Origin: Nocardioides sediminis
Lineage (GTDB): Bacteria; Actinomycetota; Actinomycetes; Propionibacteriales; Nocardioidaceae
Direction of reading: 5' to 3'
DNA length: 64,000 nucleotides
Assembly (NCBI RefSeq): GCF_003047295.1
Contig: NZ_PZYZ01000002.1
Span: 682,001-746,000 of the forward strand
Made by a program: the position numbers and the translations under genes. Positions 16,036 to 29,148 of this stretch are shown one piece after another. Under the pieces are notes generated by a model. That model searched no databases. It was not told the DNA's origin and saw nothing but the letters and a program-made list of their open reading frames with translations. Position 1 is the first letter of the stretch, and every line of letters begins with the position of its first letter.

Positions 16036-16239
16036 GTGGACGGCAACCTCAACATGATCGGCTACGGACTCGCGGCCATCGGCCCGGGCGTCGGTATCGG
16101 CCTGATCTTCGCGGCCTACATCTCCGGCGTCGCTCGCCAGCCCGAGGCTCAGGGTCGTCTGCAGTCGATCGCCATCCTGGGCTTCGCGCTCGCCGAGGCG
16201 CTCGCCATCATCGGTATCGCGCTCGCGTTCGTCCTCTGA
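16036..16239 (+). CDS. atpE: ATP synthase Fo subunit c
   Basis: 67 residues, two-helix proteolipid that forms the proton-driven ring. Polar loop RQPEAQGRL; proton-carrying Glu in [11 protein letters not shown] (helix 2). No sodium-binding signature (the Gln/Ser-Thr set of Na+ c-subunits is absent), so H+ coupling is expected. The leader (15980-16035) is unusually A-rich (AGATAGAAACAACCGAAAGGAAAC) with a strong GAAAGGA site, consistent with the high expression needed for the multi-copy c subunit. Confidence 0.96.
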   Translation: MDGNLNMIGYGLAAIGPGVGIGLIFAAYISGVARQPEAQGRLQSIAILGFALAEALAIIGIALAFVL

Positions 16240-16262
16240 CAACGACCCGCAAGCACGACTGA

Positions 16263-16861
<599 letters not shown>

Positions 16862-16862
<1 letters not shown>

Positions 16863-17677
16863 TGACCAGCACCATGCGTGGAGCCTCCGCGGACGCCCTC
16901 GCAGCCCTCACCAGCGAGCTGGAGAGCAGGCTGCAGGGCGGCGCGGACGCGAGCCGCATCGGTGACGACCTGTTCACGGTCTCGTCGGTGCTGCGCTCGG
17001 AGCCGGCACTGCGCCGTGTCGCGACGGACGTGTCCGTCGACGCCTCGGCCAAGGCCGGTCTGGTGACCGAGATCTTCGCCGGCAAGGTCGACCAGGTCTC
17101 CCTCGACCTGCTGACCTCGGCCGTGGGTCGTCGCTGGACCGTCTCCCGCGACCTCGCGGACGCGCTGGAGCACCTCGGCGAGATCTCGGTCGTCCGCTCG
17201 GCCGGCAACGAATCGGGCCGGCTGGCCGACGAGCTGTTCGCGTTCGGCCAGGCGGTCAACGACAACCCCGGGCTGCGCGACGCCCTCTCCGACCCGGCGC
17301 GGTCGAAGAGCGACAAGGCAGCCCTCGTGGGATCCCTGCTCGACGGCAAGGCCCTCCCGGCCACGGTGACCCTGGCGCGCCAGGCGCTCAGTGGCACCTA
17401 CCGCACCGTGGGGGCCGCCCTGGCGGCCTACCAGCACGTGGCTGCCACCGTGCACGGCCAGCGCGTCGCCACCGTCCGGGTGGCGCACCCGCTCTCCGAC
17501 GCCGACCGGCAGCGCCTGACCGAGGCGCTGTCGCGGCAGTACGACCGCCAGATCCACCTCAACGTGGTGGTGGACCCCGATGTCCTCGGTGGCATCAAGG
17601 TCGAGGTCGGCGATGACGTCATCGACGGCACCGTCGCCAGCCGCCTCGACGAGGCCCGGCGCAAGCTCGCCGGCTGA
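16862..17677 (+). CDS. atpH: ATP synthase F1 subunit delta
   Basis: 271 residues, the longer actinobacterial delta (about 180 in E. coli). Connects the b stalk to the top of the F1 head. C-terminal hallmark VDPDVLGGIKVEVGDDVIDGTVASRLDEAR. Starts on the last base of atpF. Confidence 0.95.
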
Positions 17678-17730
17678 CGAGCACCACCTCCCTCAAGAAC
17701 TTTTCGAGCAGACGAGAGTAAGGAAGACAG

Positions 17731-19371
17731 ATGACGGAGCTTTCGATCCGTCCGGACGAGATCCGGGACGCGCTGCAGCGCTTCGTGTCCGACTACAAGC
17801 CTGAGTCGGCCAGCAAGGAAGAGGTCGGCACCGTCGCCGAGGCGGCGGACGGCATCGCCCGCGTCAGCGGCCTGCCCTCGGTGATGGCCAACGAGCTGCT
17901 CGAGTTCGAGGACGGCACGCTGGGCATCGCGCTCAACCTCGACACCCGCGAGATCGGCGTCGTGGTCCTCGGTGACTTCGACAAGATCGAGGAGGGCCAG
18001 TCCGTGCGTCGTACGGGCGAGATCCTCTCGGTCCCCGTGGGCGAGGGTTACCTCGGCCGCGTGGTCGACCCGCTCGGCACCCCGATCGACGGCCTCGGCG
18101 AGATCGCGTCGGACGAGCGTCGCGCCCTGGAGCTCCAGGCGCCGGGCGTGATGGTGCGCAAGTCGGTGCACGAGCCGCTCGCCACCGGCATCAAGGCCAT
18201 CGACGCCCTGACCCCGATCGGCCGCGGCCAGCGCCAGCTGATCATCGGTGACCGTGCGACCGGCAAGACCACGATCGCCATCGACACGATCATCAACCAG
18301 AAGGCCAACTGGGAGTCCGGCGACCCGGACAAGCAGGTCCGCTGCATCTACGTCGCGATCGGTCAGAAGGGCTCGACCATCGCCTCGGTGCGTGGCGCCC
18401 TCGAGGAGGCCGGCGCGCTGGAGTACACCACCATCGTGGCGTCCCCGGCGTCGGACTCGGCCGGCTTCAAGTACCTCGCCCCCTACACCGGCTCGGCCAT
18501 CGGCCAGCACTGGATGTACGACGGCAAGCACGTCCTGATCGTCTTCGACGACCTGACCAAGCAGGCCGAGGCCTACCGCGCCGTGTCGCTGCTGCTGCGC
18601 CGCCCGCCGGGTCGTGAGGCCTACCCGGGTGACGTCTTCTACCTGCACTCCCGCCTGCTGGAGCGCTGCGCGAAGCTGTCCGACGAGATGGGCAAGGGCT
18701 CGATGACCGGCCTGCCGATCATCGAGACCAAGGCCAACGACGTCTCGGCGTTCATCCCGACCAACGTCATCTCCATCACCGACGGCCAGATCTTCCTGCA
18801 GTCCGACCTGTTCGCGGCCAACCAGCGCCCCGCCATCGACGTGGGTGTCTCGGTCTCGCGAGTGGGTGGCTCGGCGATGACGAAGGCGATGAAGGCCGTC
18901 ACCGGCTCGCTCAAGGTCGACCTGGCGCAGTTCCGCGCCATGGAGGCCTTCGCGATGTTCGCCTCGGACCTCGACGCGGCATCGCGCCAGCAGCTCGACC
19001 GCGGCCAGCGCCTGATGGCCCTGCTCAAGCAGCCGCAGTACTCGCCGTACCCGGTCGAGGAGATGACCGTGTCCCTGTGGACGGGCACCACCGGTCGCCT
19101 GGACAAGGTCCCGACCGACGACGTGCTGCGCTTCGAGAACGAGTTCCTGGACTACCTGCGTCGCAGCCACGAGGGCATCCTCGCCGGCATCCGCGAGTCG
19201 CTGAAGTTCGAGGACTCCACCGAGTCCGAGCTAGAGAAGGCCTACGACTCCTTCCTCGACCAGTTCGAGACCTCCGACGGCCAGAGCATCAAGGCTGGTC
19301 ACGAGGAGCACGTCGCCCTGGAGGACGAGGACGTCGAGCAGGAGCAGATCGTCAAGCAGAAGCGGAGCTGA
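17731..19371 (+). CDS. atpA: ATP synthase F1 subunit alpha
   Basis: 546 residues, the non-catalytic nucleotide-binding subunit. Walker A is GDRATGKT; the catalytic-site arginine is in [20 protein letters not shown] [11 protein letters not shown] near residue 376. The last 40 residues ([21 protein letters not shown]) are a charged actinobacterial tail. AGTAAGGAAG precedes the ATG. Confidence 0.97.
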   Translation: MTELSIRPDEIRDALQRFVSDYKPESASKEEVGTVAEAADGIARVSGLPSVMANELLEFEDGTLGIALNLDTREIGVVVLGDFDKIEEGQSVRRTGEILSVPVGEGYLGRVVDPLGTPIDGLGEIASDERRALELQAPGVMVRKSVHEPLATGIKAIDALTPIGRGQRQLIIGDRATGKTTIAIDTIINQKANWESGDPDKQVRCIYVAIGQKGSTIASVRGALEEAGALEYTTIVASPASDSAGFKYLAPYTGSAIGQHWMYDGKHVLIVFDDLTKQAEAYRAVSLLLRRPPGREAYPGDVFYLHSRLLERCAKLSDEMGKGSMTGLPIIETKANDVSAFIPTNVISITDGQIFLQSDLFAANQRPAIDVGVSVSRVGGSAMTKAMKAVTGSLKVDLAQFRAMEAFAMFASDLDAASRQQLDRGQRLMALLKQPQYSPYPVEEMTVSLWTGTTGRLDKVPTDDVLRFENEFLDYLRRSHEGILAGIRESLKFEDSTESELEKAYDSFLDQFETSDGQSIKAGHEEHVALEDEDVEQEQIVKQKRS

Positions 19372-19373
19372 CG

Positions 19374-21762
<2,389 letters not shown>

Positions 21763-21763
<1 letters not shown>

Positions 21764-22167
21764 TGGCCGAGCACACGACCCAGCCCCTCCAGGTGGAGCT
21801 CGTCGCTGCGGACAGGTTGGTCTGGTCGGGCGAGGCCAGCATGGTCATCGCGCGCACGACCGAGGGCGACGTGGGCATCCTGCCCGGGCACGCCCCGATG
21901 CTCTCGGTGATCATCGAGGGTGTCGTCGACGTGCAGACCCCGGACGGCGAGACGTGGGTCGCGGCCGTGGACGCCGGCTTCCTGTCCGTGGCCAACAACC
22001 GGGTCTCGATCCTGTCCGAGCACGCGGAGATGTCGCACGAGATCGACCTGGAGAAGGCACGCCAGGAGCTCGAGCGCGCCAAGTCCAGCGGCGAGGACGA
22101 CGACGCCGCCCAGGAAGCGGTCCGCCGCGCCGAGGCCCGTGTCCGGGCCGTGGAGCGGGCGTCCTGA
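21763..22167 (+). CDS. atpC: ATP synthase F1 subunit epsilon
   Basis: 134 residues. N-terminal beta-sandwich (QVELVAADRLVWSGEASMVIARTTEGDVGILPGHAPML) and C-terminal helices (DLEKARQELERAKSSGEDD...RRAEARVRAVERAS). Last gene of the operon; a long perfect hairpin follows after 38 nt. Confidence 0.95.
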
Positions 22168-22205
22168 CGCCACTGACGCAGAGCAGCCGAGAGGCTGGCG
22201 CTAGG

Positions 22206-22239
22206 GTGAGCGCACGGACCGACCGGTCCGTGCGCTCAC
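22206..22239 (+). terminator. Terminator of the ATP synthase operon
   Basis: Perfect 15-bp inverted repeat (arms 22206-22220 and 22225-22239) around a 4-nt GACC loop, 38 nt after atpC. Very high stability; the tail TGCATTTCGTGG has a short T run. It is symmetrical, so it could stop transcription from either side. Confidence 0.75.
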
Positions 22240-22315
22240 TGCATTTCGTGGTGGCACCCGGCGCAGCTCCTCGGCGTCGGCGGGTGCCCTGTCTGCAGCA
22301 CCAGGGAGGCTTTGG

Positions 22316-22765
22316 ATGCCGTTGTGGCAGTGGCTGCTCGAGCTCGCGGGCGTCCTGCTGGTCCTGCCGCTGCTGTACGGCGTCGCGCTCATCGTCCGGC
22401 GCCGGTGGATCGCCCGCAACGGAGGCACCTTCGAGCTCAGCTACCGCATGCGCACCGCCCATCCCGGACGCGGGTGGCTGCTGGGGCTGGGGCGGTACAG
22501 CGGCGACACCCTGGAGTGGTTCCGCATCTTCTCCCTGTCGCCTCGGCCGAGGATGAGCTGGTCGCGCCAGCACATGACCTACTCCGGCCGGCGGGACCTC
22601 GTCGGGGCGGAGGAGATGTCGCTGTACGCCGGCCACGTCGTGGTGTGCTGCTCGACTCCCGACGGCCCGTTCGAGATCGCCATGAGCGAGGGCTCGTTGA
22701 CCGGCTTCCAGGCATGGATCGAGGCCGGCCCGCCCGGCGCCGACTGGGACCGCAACCGCGGCTGA
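22316..22765 (+). CDS. DUF2550 family membrane-anchored protein
   Basis: 149 residues. One N-terminal membrane helix (WLLELAGVLLVLPLLYGVALIV), then a basic patch (RRRWIARNGG) and a compact domain with WLLGLGRYSGDTLEWFRIFSLSPRP and YAGHVVVCC. Family function unknown. It occupies the place of Rv1312 directly after atpC, a conserved actinobacterial neighbourhood, but here a strong terminator separates it from the atp genes. GGGAGG precedes the ATG. Confidence 0.85.
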   Translation: MPLWQWLLELAGVLLVLPLLYGVALIVRRRWIARNGGTFELSYRMRTAHPGRGWLLGLGRYSGDTLEWFRIFSLSPRPRMSWSRQHMTYSGRRDLVGAEEMSLYAGHVVVCCSTPDGPFEIAMSEGSLTGFQAWIEAGPPGADWDRNRG

Positions 22766-22831
22766 CCTCACGCCGTCGTCCACCTCGTCGTCCCAGGTCG
22801 TCCCCTGACCTGTCCCTGCCAGGAGTGCGCC

Positions 22832-23983
22832 GTGCCCCAGCTGACCGCCGCCCGCAACGCCGTCGGGCTGGCCTTCGTCCTCAACGGTCTCTGCTTCGCC
22901 AGCTGGGTCTCGCGGATCCCCGGTGCCCGCGAGGGCTTCGACCTGAGCAACGGCGCGCTGGGCCTGCTCCTGCTCACCATCGCGGTCGGCTCGCTGGTCG
23001 CCCTGCCGACGACCGGGGCAGCGATCGGCCGCTGGGGCACGGTGCGGGTGCTGCGGGCTGGGGCGGTCGCGGCCGTGGTGGGGCTCGGGACGGCCGGGGT
23101 CGCCCTCGGTGACTCCCTGCCCCTCACCGGCGCCGCCCTGCTCGTCTACGGCGTCGGCATCGGCGTCTGGGACGTGGCGATGAACGTGGAGGGCGCCGAG
23201 GTGGAGCGCCACCTGGGGCGCACCGTCATGCCCCGGTTCCACGCCGGCTTCAGCCTCGGCACGGTCGTCGGCGCCCTGGCCGGGGCGGGCCTGGTCGCGC
23301 TCGACGTACCGGCCTCGGCCCACCTGGGGTCGGTGGTGGTGCTCTCGGGCGTGCTCGTCTGGCGGGGCGCGCGGTCCTTCCTCCCCGTCCCGCACGTCGA
23401 GGGGGAGGAGCGCACGTCGGCCGCCCGCGCCTGGCTCGAACCCCGCACGCTGCTCATCGGGGTGATGGTGCTGGCGCTCGCCATGACCGAGGGGACGGCC
23501 AACGACTGGCTCGCCGTCGCGCTCGTGGACGGGTACGACGTCTCCCACGCCGTCGGTGTGGCGGGCTTCGGGATCTTCGTCGCCGCGATGACCGCCTGCC
23601 GGTTCGCCGGCACGCACCTCCTCGACCGGTGGGGACGCTCCGCGGTCCTCTGGTCGACCATGGCCGCGGCGGCGGTCGGCGTGCTGCTCATCGTGCTCGG
23701 CGGCCACCCGGCACTGGTCGTGCTCGGCATCGTGCTCTGGGGCGCGGGGGCCTCGCTCGGCTTCCCGGTCGGCATGAGCGCCGCCGCGGACGACCCGAAC
23801 CGGGCCGCGGCGCGGGTCAGCGTGGTCTCGACGATCGGGTATGCCGCCTTCCTCGCCGGGCCGCCGCTGCTCGGCTTCGTCGGGGACCAGGCCGGCACCC
23901 TCGACGCGTTGCTCGTGGTGGCCGTGCTGCTCGTGCCCGCAGCGCTCGCCGTCCCTGCGGCGCGCAAGCCGGCGTTCGTCTGA
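22832..23983 (+). CDS. MFS transporter
   Basis: 383 residues, about 12 membrane helices. The N-terminus AVGLAFVLNGLCFASWVSRIPGARE and the conserved YGVGIGVWDVAMNVEGAEVERHLGR place it in the YbjJ-like branch of the major facilitator family, mostly of unknown substrate. GTG start with AGGAG 7 nt upstream. Ends 9 nt from the convergent membrane-protein gene. Confidence 0.88.
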   Translation: MPQLTAARNAVGLAFVLNGLCFASWVSRIPGAREGFDLSNGALGLLLLTIAVGSLVALPTTGAAIGRWGTVRVLRAGAVAAVVGLGTAGVALGDSLPLTGAALLVYGVGIGVWDVAMNVEGAEVERHLGRTVMPRFHAGFSLGTVVGALAGAGLVALDVPASAHLGSVVVLSGVLVWRGARSFLPVPHVEGEERTSAARAWLEPRTLLIGVMVLALAMTEGTANDWLAVALVDGYDVSHAVGVAGFGIFVAAMTACRFAGTHLLDRWGRSAVLWSTMAAAAVGVLLIVLGGHPALVVLGIVLWGAGASLGFPVGMSAAADDPNRAAARVSVVSTIGYAAFLAGPPLLGFVGDQAGTLDALLVVAVLLVPAALAVPAARKPAFV

Positions 23984-23992
23984 GGACGGGGC

Positions 23993-24652
23993 TCACGCGG
24001 TCGCGGCGGGGAGGCGACGCGCGACCACCACCGCGGCGGCGCTCGCGACGGCACCCGCGACCGGCTGCAGGAACGACACGGTGAACCCGGCCACCAGGAA
24101 CACGACCAGCGCCGCGCCGTATGTCCAGCCGGCCCACCGCAACGACGGGGACGTGCGCGCGAGGGCCCGGCCGACGAGCAGCGCCCCGGCTGCGTAGGTG
24201 AGCGCCCCGACTGCGAACGCGGTCAGGAACGGCGCGCCGTAGACGTCGTCGTACATGCCCTCGGCGGCAGGGACGCCGTTGAGGAACGCGCGACCGATCG
24301 CGGGCTGCGCGTAGGCCGCGGCGGCGAACATGCTCACGAACATGGTGTTGCCGATGATCGTGAGGGCGGTCGCGACGAGCGCCTGCCCACCCGCGGGGCC
24401 TCGCAGCATGAGCACCAGGGCGCCGACGGTCCCGACGAGACCCAGGCCGGCGCCGAGGATGCTGGCGCCCAGGTGGCTGACCACGAAGATGTCGGTGGTC
24501 ACGTAGCGGGACCATGCTTCGAAGTCCTCGGCGTGGTCGGGCTCGTGGGTCAGGGTGCTCAGTGCCAGGAGCAGCGCGTAGAGAGGCAACAGCCAGAGCG
24601 CCAGCGCCGCGAGTCGCAGCGATCCCTCGGCCCGTGGGGACGTCGTCGCCAT
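23993..24652 (-). CDS. Integral membrane protein of unknown function
   Basis: 219 residues, six or more hydrophobic helices (LAALALWLLPLYALLLALS, VVSHLGASILGAGLGLVGTVGALVL, ALVATALTIIGNTMFVSMF, APFLTAFAVGALTYAAGALLVG, two more at the end). I do not recognise a family. Start chosen at 24652, not the upstream ATG at 24688: TACCGT sits exactly 6 nt before 24652, a leaderless arrangement, and the extra 12 residues look non-coding. Confidence 0.7.
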   Translation of the reverse strand: MATTSPRAEGSLRLAALALWLLPLYALLLALSTLTHEPDHAEDFEAWSRYVTTDIFVVSHLGASILGAGLGLVGTVGALVLMLRGPAGGQALVATALTIIGNTMFVSMFAAAAYAQPAIGRAFLNGVPAAEGMYDDVYGAPFLTAFAVGALTYAAGALLVGRALARTSPSLRWAGWTYGAALVVFLVAGFTVSFLQPVAGAVASAAAVVVARRLPAATA

Positions 24653-24748
24653 GTCCCGACGGTAGGGCGGGCGCTTCGCCCCGGACATCCCTCGAAGGGG
24701 TCAAACACGCAGCGCGTCCCGGCTCGTCCCGGCTCGGCGACGATGGGG

Positions 24749-25336
24749 TCAGCCCAGCGTCCGGCGCATGACGAGCCGCGGCATCCTGCTGGCCACGGCG
24801 TCGGTCTGCCCGACCACCTCGAAGCCGCACCGCGCGAACATCGCCCGGGTGCCGACGAACGCCATCGTGGTGTCCATCCGGCCGTCCGGGTCCACCGGGT
24901 AGGCCTCGACGGCCGGGGCGCCCTGCGAGGCGGCGTACGCGACGGCGCCCTCGAGGAGGTGACGGGTCACGCCCTGCTTGCGGTGTCCGCCCCGGACCAC
25001 GACGCAGATGATGCTCCAGACGGCCACGTCGTCGACCGGCCGGATGAGCCGGGACGCCACGAGCCGCGGGATGTCGGCCCGCGGTGCGACGTGGCACCAA
25101 CCGACGGGCACGTCATCGCGGTAGGTCACCACTCCGAAGGACGTCGAGCCCGCCGCCAACGCCCGGGCGGCGTCCTCCCGCGACCCGTGGCCGAGCTCCT
25201 CGATCTCCCGGACGCGCAACCGGTGGGACAGGCACCAGCAGTGGGTGCTGCGGCGATGGGGGTTGATCACGTCGGCGAAGTCTTCGAAGCGGTCGGCCGT
25301 GACCGGGTGGGTGGCCCACGTGGCGGTGTCAGTCAT
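24749..25336 (-). CDS. GNAT family N-acetyltransferase
   Basis: 195 residues. Acetyl-CoA-binding motif A is VWSIICVVVRGGHRKQGVTRHLLEGAVAYAAS (Gln/Arg-x-x-Gly-x-Gly/Ala variant RKQGVTR). The N-terminal CWCLSHRLR motif is shared with a subgroup of GNATs of unknown substrate. It starts at MTDTATW and overlaps the 3' end of the SNF2 helicase gene by 8 nt, so the two are probably co-transcribed. Confidence 0.8.
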   Translation of the reverse strand: MTDTATWATHPVTADRFEDFADVINPHRRSTHCWCLSHRLRVREIEELGHGSREDAARALAAGSTSFGVVTYRDDVPVGWCHVAPRADIPRLVASRLIRPVDDVAVWSIICVVVRGGHRKQGVTRHLLEGAVAYAASQGAPAVEAYPVDPDGRMDTTMAFVGTRAMFARCGFEVVGQTDAVASRMPRLVMRRTLG

Positions 25337-28300
25337 CGTCGAACAACCCCCGGACGTCCTCGGCGGTGATGCCCCGGGTCGAGGCGCCACCGCCGTCGAC
25401 CACCCGCGCGAACAGCTCGGCCTTGCGGGCCTTGAGGGCCATCACCTTCTCCTCGATGGTGTCGGCGGCCACGAGCCGGTAGACGTGCACGTGCTTGTCC
25501 TGGCCGATGCGGTGGGCCCGGTCGACCGCCTGGGCCTCCGCGGCGGGGTTCCACCACGGGTCGAGCACGTAGACGTAGTCGGCCTCGGTGAGCGTCAGCC
25601 CGACCCCGCCGGCCTTGAGGCTGATCAGGAAGACGGGCGCCTCGGCCGCGCGGAACGCCGCTATGACGGCCTCGCGGTCACGGGTGCTGCCGTCGAGCTG
25701 GACGGTGGGGATGCCGTCGGCCGTGAGGCGGTCCCGCACGCGTCCGAGGAACGAGGTGAAGGTGCTGAACACGAGCGCCTGGTGCCCCTCCGCGGTGACC
25801 TCAGCGAGGTGCTCGGCGAGCAGGTCGACCTTGGCCGAGCCGACGTGGTCGTGGTCGGGGTCGACGAGCGCCGGGTCCAGCGCGAGCTGGCGGAGCCGGG
25901 TCAGCGCGCTGAAGATCGCGACGCGGTTGCGGTCGAAGTCCTCCTCGAGCAGCCCGAGGATCTTCTGGCGCTCGCGGGCCAGGTGGGTGTCGTAGATCTT
26001 GCGGTGGCGGGGGGCGAGCTCGACCTCGAGCACCTGCTCCTGCTTGGGCGGCAGCTCGGCGGCGACGAGCTCCTTGGTGCGCCGCAGCAGGAACGGCCGG
26101 ATGCGCCGGCGGAAGCGGTCCAGCGCGGCCTGGTCGCCGACCTTCTCCACCGGCCCGACCACGACGTCGCGGAAGCGCCGCGGCGTGGGGTAGAGGCCGG
26201 GAGCCGTGATCGAGAGCAGCGACCACAGCTCCATCAGCCGGTTCTCGAACGGAGTGCCGGTCACGGCCAGGCGGAAGTCGGCGTCGACGGCCCGGGCGGC
26301 GGCGTAGGTCTTGCCCTGGTGGTTCTTGACCTGCTGGGCCTCGTCGAGCACCAGCCCGCTCCAGCGCCGGGCGGTGAACTGGCCGCGCTCGAGCCGGAGC
26401 AGCGCATAGGTCGTCACCACGACGTCGTTGTCCCGCGCGACGGCGGCGACGTCGTCGGTGCGCCGCGCCACCACGCCGACCCTCAGGCCGGGAGCGTGCG
26501 TGGCGGCCTGCTGGCGCCACGCGGTCACCACGCTGGTCGGGGCGACCACCAGGAAGGGGTCCTCGGCGCCGGTGCGGAGGATCGCGTGCTGCACGAGCGC
26601 CAGCACCTGGAGCGTCTTGCCCAGGCCCATGTCGTCGGCCAGGACCCCGCCGAGGCCGTGCTGGTGGAGGAAGGCCAACCACCAGAAGCCCTCGAGCTGG
26701 TAGGGCCGCAGCGGGGTGGCCAGGCCGACCGGCTGCGGTTGGGGGACCTCGGTGAGGTCGCGGAGGGCGACGGCGCGATCGGTCCAGGTGGCCGCCTGGG
26801 CGTCCACGATCCCGAGCTCGGTGAGCTCGGCCCACACACCCAGGTCGGAGGTGCCGACGCTGATCCGGTCGCCGTCGCGCTCGCGCAGCTGGGCGGCCGC
26901 GGCCACCACCTCGTGCAGCCGGGCGAGCTCGGGACGGTCGAGCGCGACGTAGAGGCCGCTGGGGAGGACGAGGAACTCGTCGCCGCGGGTCAGGGCCGCG
27001 AGCACGTCGGGCAGCGGGACCTGCTCGCCGTCGATGGTGACGAGGACCTCGAGGTCTAGCCAGTCGGTGTGGTCGGGCTGCTCGTCGGCCAGCGTGAACG
27101 CGATCTCCGGGGCGCCGGTCGCCTCCCGGAAGTCGGGCGGCTCCTCCTCCAGCACGGTGACGTCAGGGAGGCCGCGCAGGTGCGGGAGGTCGTGCAGCGC
27201 GAGCGACAGCGCATCGCCGCCGCCGAGGGTGGGGACTCGTCTCAGGTGGTCGGGGACCGTGGCGAGGATGGCGTCCTCGGCGCCGAGGTCACGCACGCCG
27301 CCCAGCGGGTCGGGCGCCGAGACGTCGCACCGGACCTCGTCGTAGGACCACTCCCACCGCAGTCCGGCGAGCGTCGAGGAGTGCCACGTGACGGTCACCA
27401 GCAGCCGGGGTCGCGGGGGAGCGGGAACGTCCAGGGATTCGTCGGACGAGACGATCTCCACGTGCCGCGCCAGCGGCGCCAGGGCCTCGAGGAAGGAGTC
27501 GACGTCGTCCGCGGCCGCGACCACCGGTGGCCCGAGCAGCAGCTCGACCATCCCGTCGCCCAGCGGCTCGGTCAGCTCGGCGAGCAGCACGTCGTCGCCC
27601 TCGACCAGCACGAGGGACGTGACCGGCCGGCCCACGGGCGTGACCCGGTCGCCCCGCCACCGCCGGCCGTCGACCTCGGCGAAGACCTCGAACGTGGAGC
27701 CGTCGTCACCCCGCCGCAGGTCGGCCGCGACCCGCGCCGGACCGGTGCTCACCGCGACGGACGTGACGCCCGTGCCGGGCAGCAGCACGACGCCGGCGGC
27801 CACCGCCGCCCGCACCGCGGGCACGAGCCGCTCGCCGTAGTCCTCGAGCATCGGCGCCGCCCCGGACACCAGGTAGGCGTGCTGGGCGCTGAGTCCGCGA
27901 CGCAGCGCCTGGAGCGCCTCGGCCTGCGCGGGGACGAACCGGCTCGACGCCACCGGCCCGGTCAGGTCGGTCCACTCGGCCCCGCTGCGCACCCACCCGC
28001 GCCGGGCGCCCGGACGGAGGGGACGGAGCGCGAAGTCGCCCGGCGTCCCGCGCGACCAGCGGTTGGCCGGGCGGCGCGAGACCTCGAGGGCGAGGGGGGT
28101 CCCGGTCAGGGTGGACCGGGCCCGCCTGTCGAGCTCGCCGCTGAGGCGGGCCAGCCGCTGTCGCCACTGGTCGTCGGGAGGGGCAGGACCCGCCCCGCGC
28201 AGGCGCAACGCGACGGCGGCGCCGTGCTTGCACATGCGCGCGACGGGACACGAGCAGGCGCTGAAGACCCAGTCGGAGGCCTCGTTGACCTCCGCGTGGA

Positions 28301-28484
28301 ACTGCACGTCGTAGGGCACGGGGGCGCCGCCCCGGACCTCGGCGGTCGCGGTCAGGCTGCTGGAGGTCTCGTGGAGCGCCTCCAGCGCGGAGACGTCGTC
28401 GACGTAGTCGCGGGCGCGCGACAAGGTGCCGCGGTCGTAGAACCGGGCCAGGTAGTCGTCGGTCAGCGCGTCACGGATCTCCAT
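25329..28484 (-). CDS. SNF2/Rad54-type helicase with SWIM zinc finger
   Basis: 1051 residues. N-terminal SWIM finger CSCPVARMCKHGAA near residue 98 (CxCxnCxH), a DUF-like bacterial SNF2 middle region, then the two RecA lobes: motif I ADDMGLGKTLQVL, Ia VVAPTSVVTAWRQQ, II LVLDEAQQVKN, III AVTGTPFENRLMELWSL, V LKAGGVGLTLTEADYVY and VI DRAHRIGQDKHVHVYRL. All ATPase motifs intact. Predicted double-strand DNA translocase; the role of bacterial SWIM/SNF2 proteins is not settled (repair or transcription recycling have been proposed). The frame extends upstream, but ATG 28484 (MEIRDALTDDYLARF) is the natural start; the longer form would run into the adenosyltransferase gene. Confidence 0.9.
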   Translation of the reverse strand: MEIRDALTDDYLARFYDRGTLSRARDYVDDVSALEALHETSSSLTATAEVRGGAPVPYDVQFHAEVNEASDWVFSACSCPVARMCKHGAAVALRLRGAGPAPPDDQWRQRLARLSGELDRRARSTLTGTPLALEVSRRPANRWSRGTPGDFALRPLRPGARRGWVRSGAEWTDLTGPVASSRFVPAQAEALQALRRGLSAQHAYLVSGAAPMLEDYGERLVPAVRAAVAAGVVLLPGTGVTSVAVSTGPARVAADLRRGDDGSTFEVFAEVDGRRWRGDRVTPVGRPVTSLVLVEGDDVLLAELTEPLGDGMVELLLGPPVVAAADDVDSFLEALAPLARHVEIVSSDESLDVPAPPRPRLLVTVTWHSSTLAGLRWEWSYDEVRCDVSAPDPLGGVRDLGAEDAILATVPDHLRRVPTLGGGDALSLALHDLPHLRGLPDVTVLEEEPPDFREATGAPEIAFTLADEQPDHTDWLDLEVLVTIDGEQVPLPDVLAALTRGDEFLVLPSGLYVALDRPELARLHEVVAAAAQLRERDGDRISVGTSDLGVWAELTELGIVDAQAATWTDRAVALRDLTEVPQPQPVGLATPLRPYQLEGFWWLAFLHQHGLGGVLADDMGLGKTLQVLALVQHAILRTGAEDPFLVVAPTSVVTAWRQQAATHAPGLRVGVVARRTDDVAAVARDNDVVVTTYALLRLERGQFTARRWSGLVLDEAQQVKNHQGKTYAAARAVDADFRLAVTGTPFENRLMELWSLLSITAPGLYPTPRRFRDVVVGPVEKVGDQAALDRFRRRIRPFLLRRTKELVAAELPPKQEQVLEVELAPRHRKIYDTHLARERQKILGLLEEDFDRNRVAIFSALTRLRQLALDPALVDPDHDHVGSAKVDLLAEHLAEVTAEGHQALVFSTFTSFLGRVRDRLTADGIPTVQLDGSTRDREAVIAAFRAAEAPVFLISLKAGGVGLTLTEADYVYVLDPWWNPAAEAQAVDRAHRIGQDKHVHVYRLVAADTIEEKVMALKARKAELFARVVDGGGASTRGITAEDVRGLFDDD

Positions 28485-28539
28485 GTCCCGGTCATCGTGG
28501 CACCGACCGCCGACATCGCCCAGCGGTCGTCCACAGCGG

Positions 28540-29148
28540 TCAGGCGTCGCCCTCGTCGGAGCCCGTTCGACCGGTGCCGCGCTCGCCACCCGGCACCCAC
28601 AGCACGTCGCCCTGCTCCCGGTTGGCGTGCCGGGCCAGGATGAACAGCAGGTCCGAGAGCCGGTTGAGGTAGGTGATCGCGAGCCGGTTCATCGACTCCG
28701 CGTGCTCACCCCATGCCGTCCAGGCAGACCGCTCCGCACGCCGTACGACGGTGCGCGCGACGTGCAGGTGCGCGGCACCGGGGGTCCCGCCGTTGAGGAT
28801 GAAGGAGCGCAGGTTGGGCAGCTGCTCGTTGTAGTGGTCGCACCAGGCCTCGAGCCGATCGACGTAGTCCTGCTCGACCCGCAGCGGCGGGAACTCCGGG
28901 TCGGGGACGACCGGGGTGCAGAAGTCGGCGCCCACGTCGAAGAGGTCGTTCTGCACGTGGGTCAGGACCGCGACGACGTCGGCGTCGAGGTCGCCGAGGG
29001 ACAGGGCGAGCCCGAGGTGTGCGCCGGCCTCGTCGACGTCGGCGTACGCCTGCAGCCGGGTGTCGGTCTTGGAGGTCTCGCTCATGTCGCCGAGGCGGGT
29101 GGTGCCGGCGTCGCCGGTGCGGGTGTAGATCCGGGTGAGGTTGACCAT
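28540..29148 (-). CDS. pduO: Cob(I)yrinic acid a,c-diamide adenosyltransferase, PduO type
   Basis: 202 residues. Transfers the adenosyl group of ATP to cob(I)alamin, forming coenzyme B12. N-terminal ATP loop TRTGDAGTTRLGD and the helix FILNGGTPGAAHLHVARTVVRRAER are the two family signatures. TAGGGT lies 6 nt before the ATG (leaderless type). Functionally linked to the two B12-dependent mutases and MeaB in this window. In M. tuberculosis the homologue (Rv1314c) is likewise near the atp operon. Confidence 0.93.
   Translation of the reverse strand: MVNLTRIYTRTGDAGTTRLGDMSETSKTDTRLQAYADVDEAGAHLGLALSLGDLDADVVAVLTHVQNDLFDVGADFCTPVVPDPEFPPLRVEQDYVDRLEAWCDHYNEQLPNLRSFILNGGTPGAAHLHVARTVVRRAERSAWTAWGEHAESMNRLAITYLNRLSDLLFILARHANREQGDVLWVPGGERGTGRTGSDEGDA

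Noticed and set aside
22206..22239. Hairpin read as a regulator operator (contains ACCGACCGGT)
   Set aside because: The 15-bp perfect stem with a 4-nt loop right after atpC fits a terminator better; the CGGTWACCG core is not present.
25245..28643. Two long plus-strand frames opposite the SNF2 helicase
   Set aside because: All helicase motifs are on the minus strand; the plus frames have no recognisable domain.
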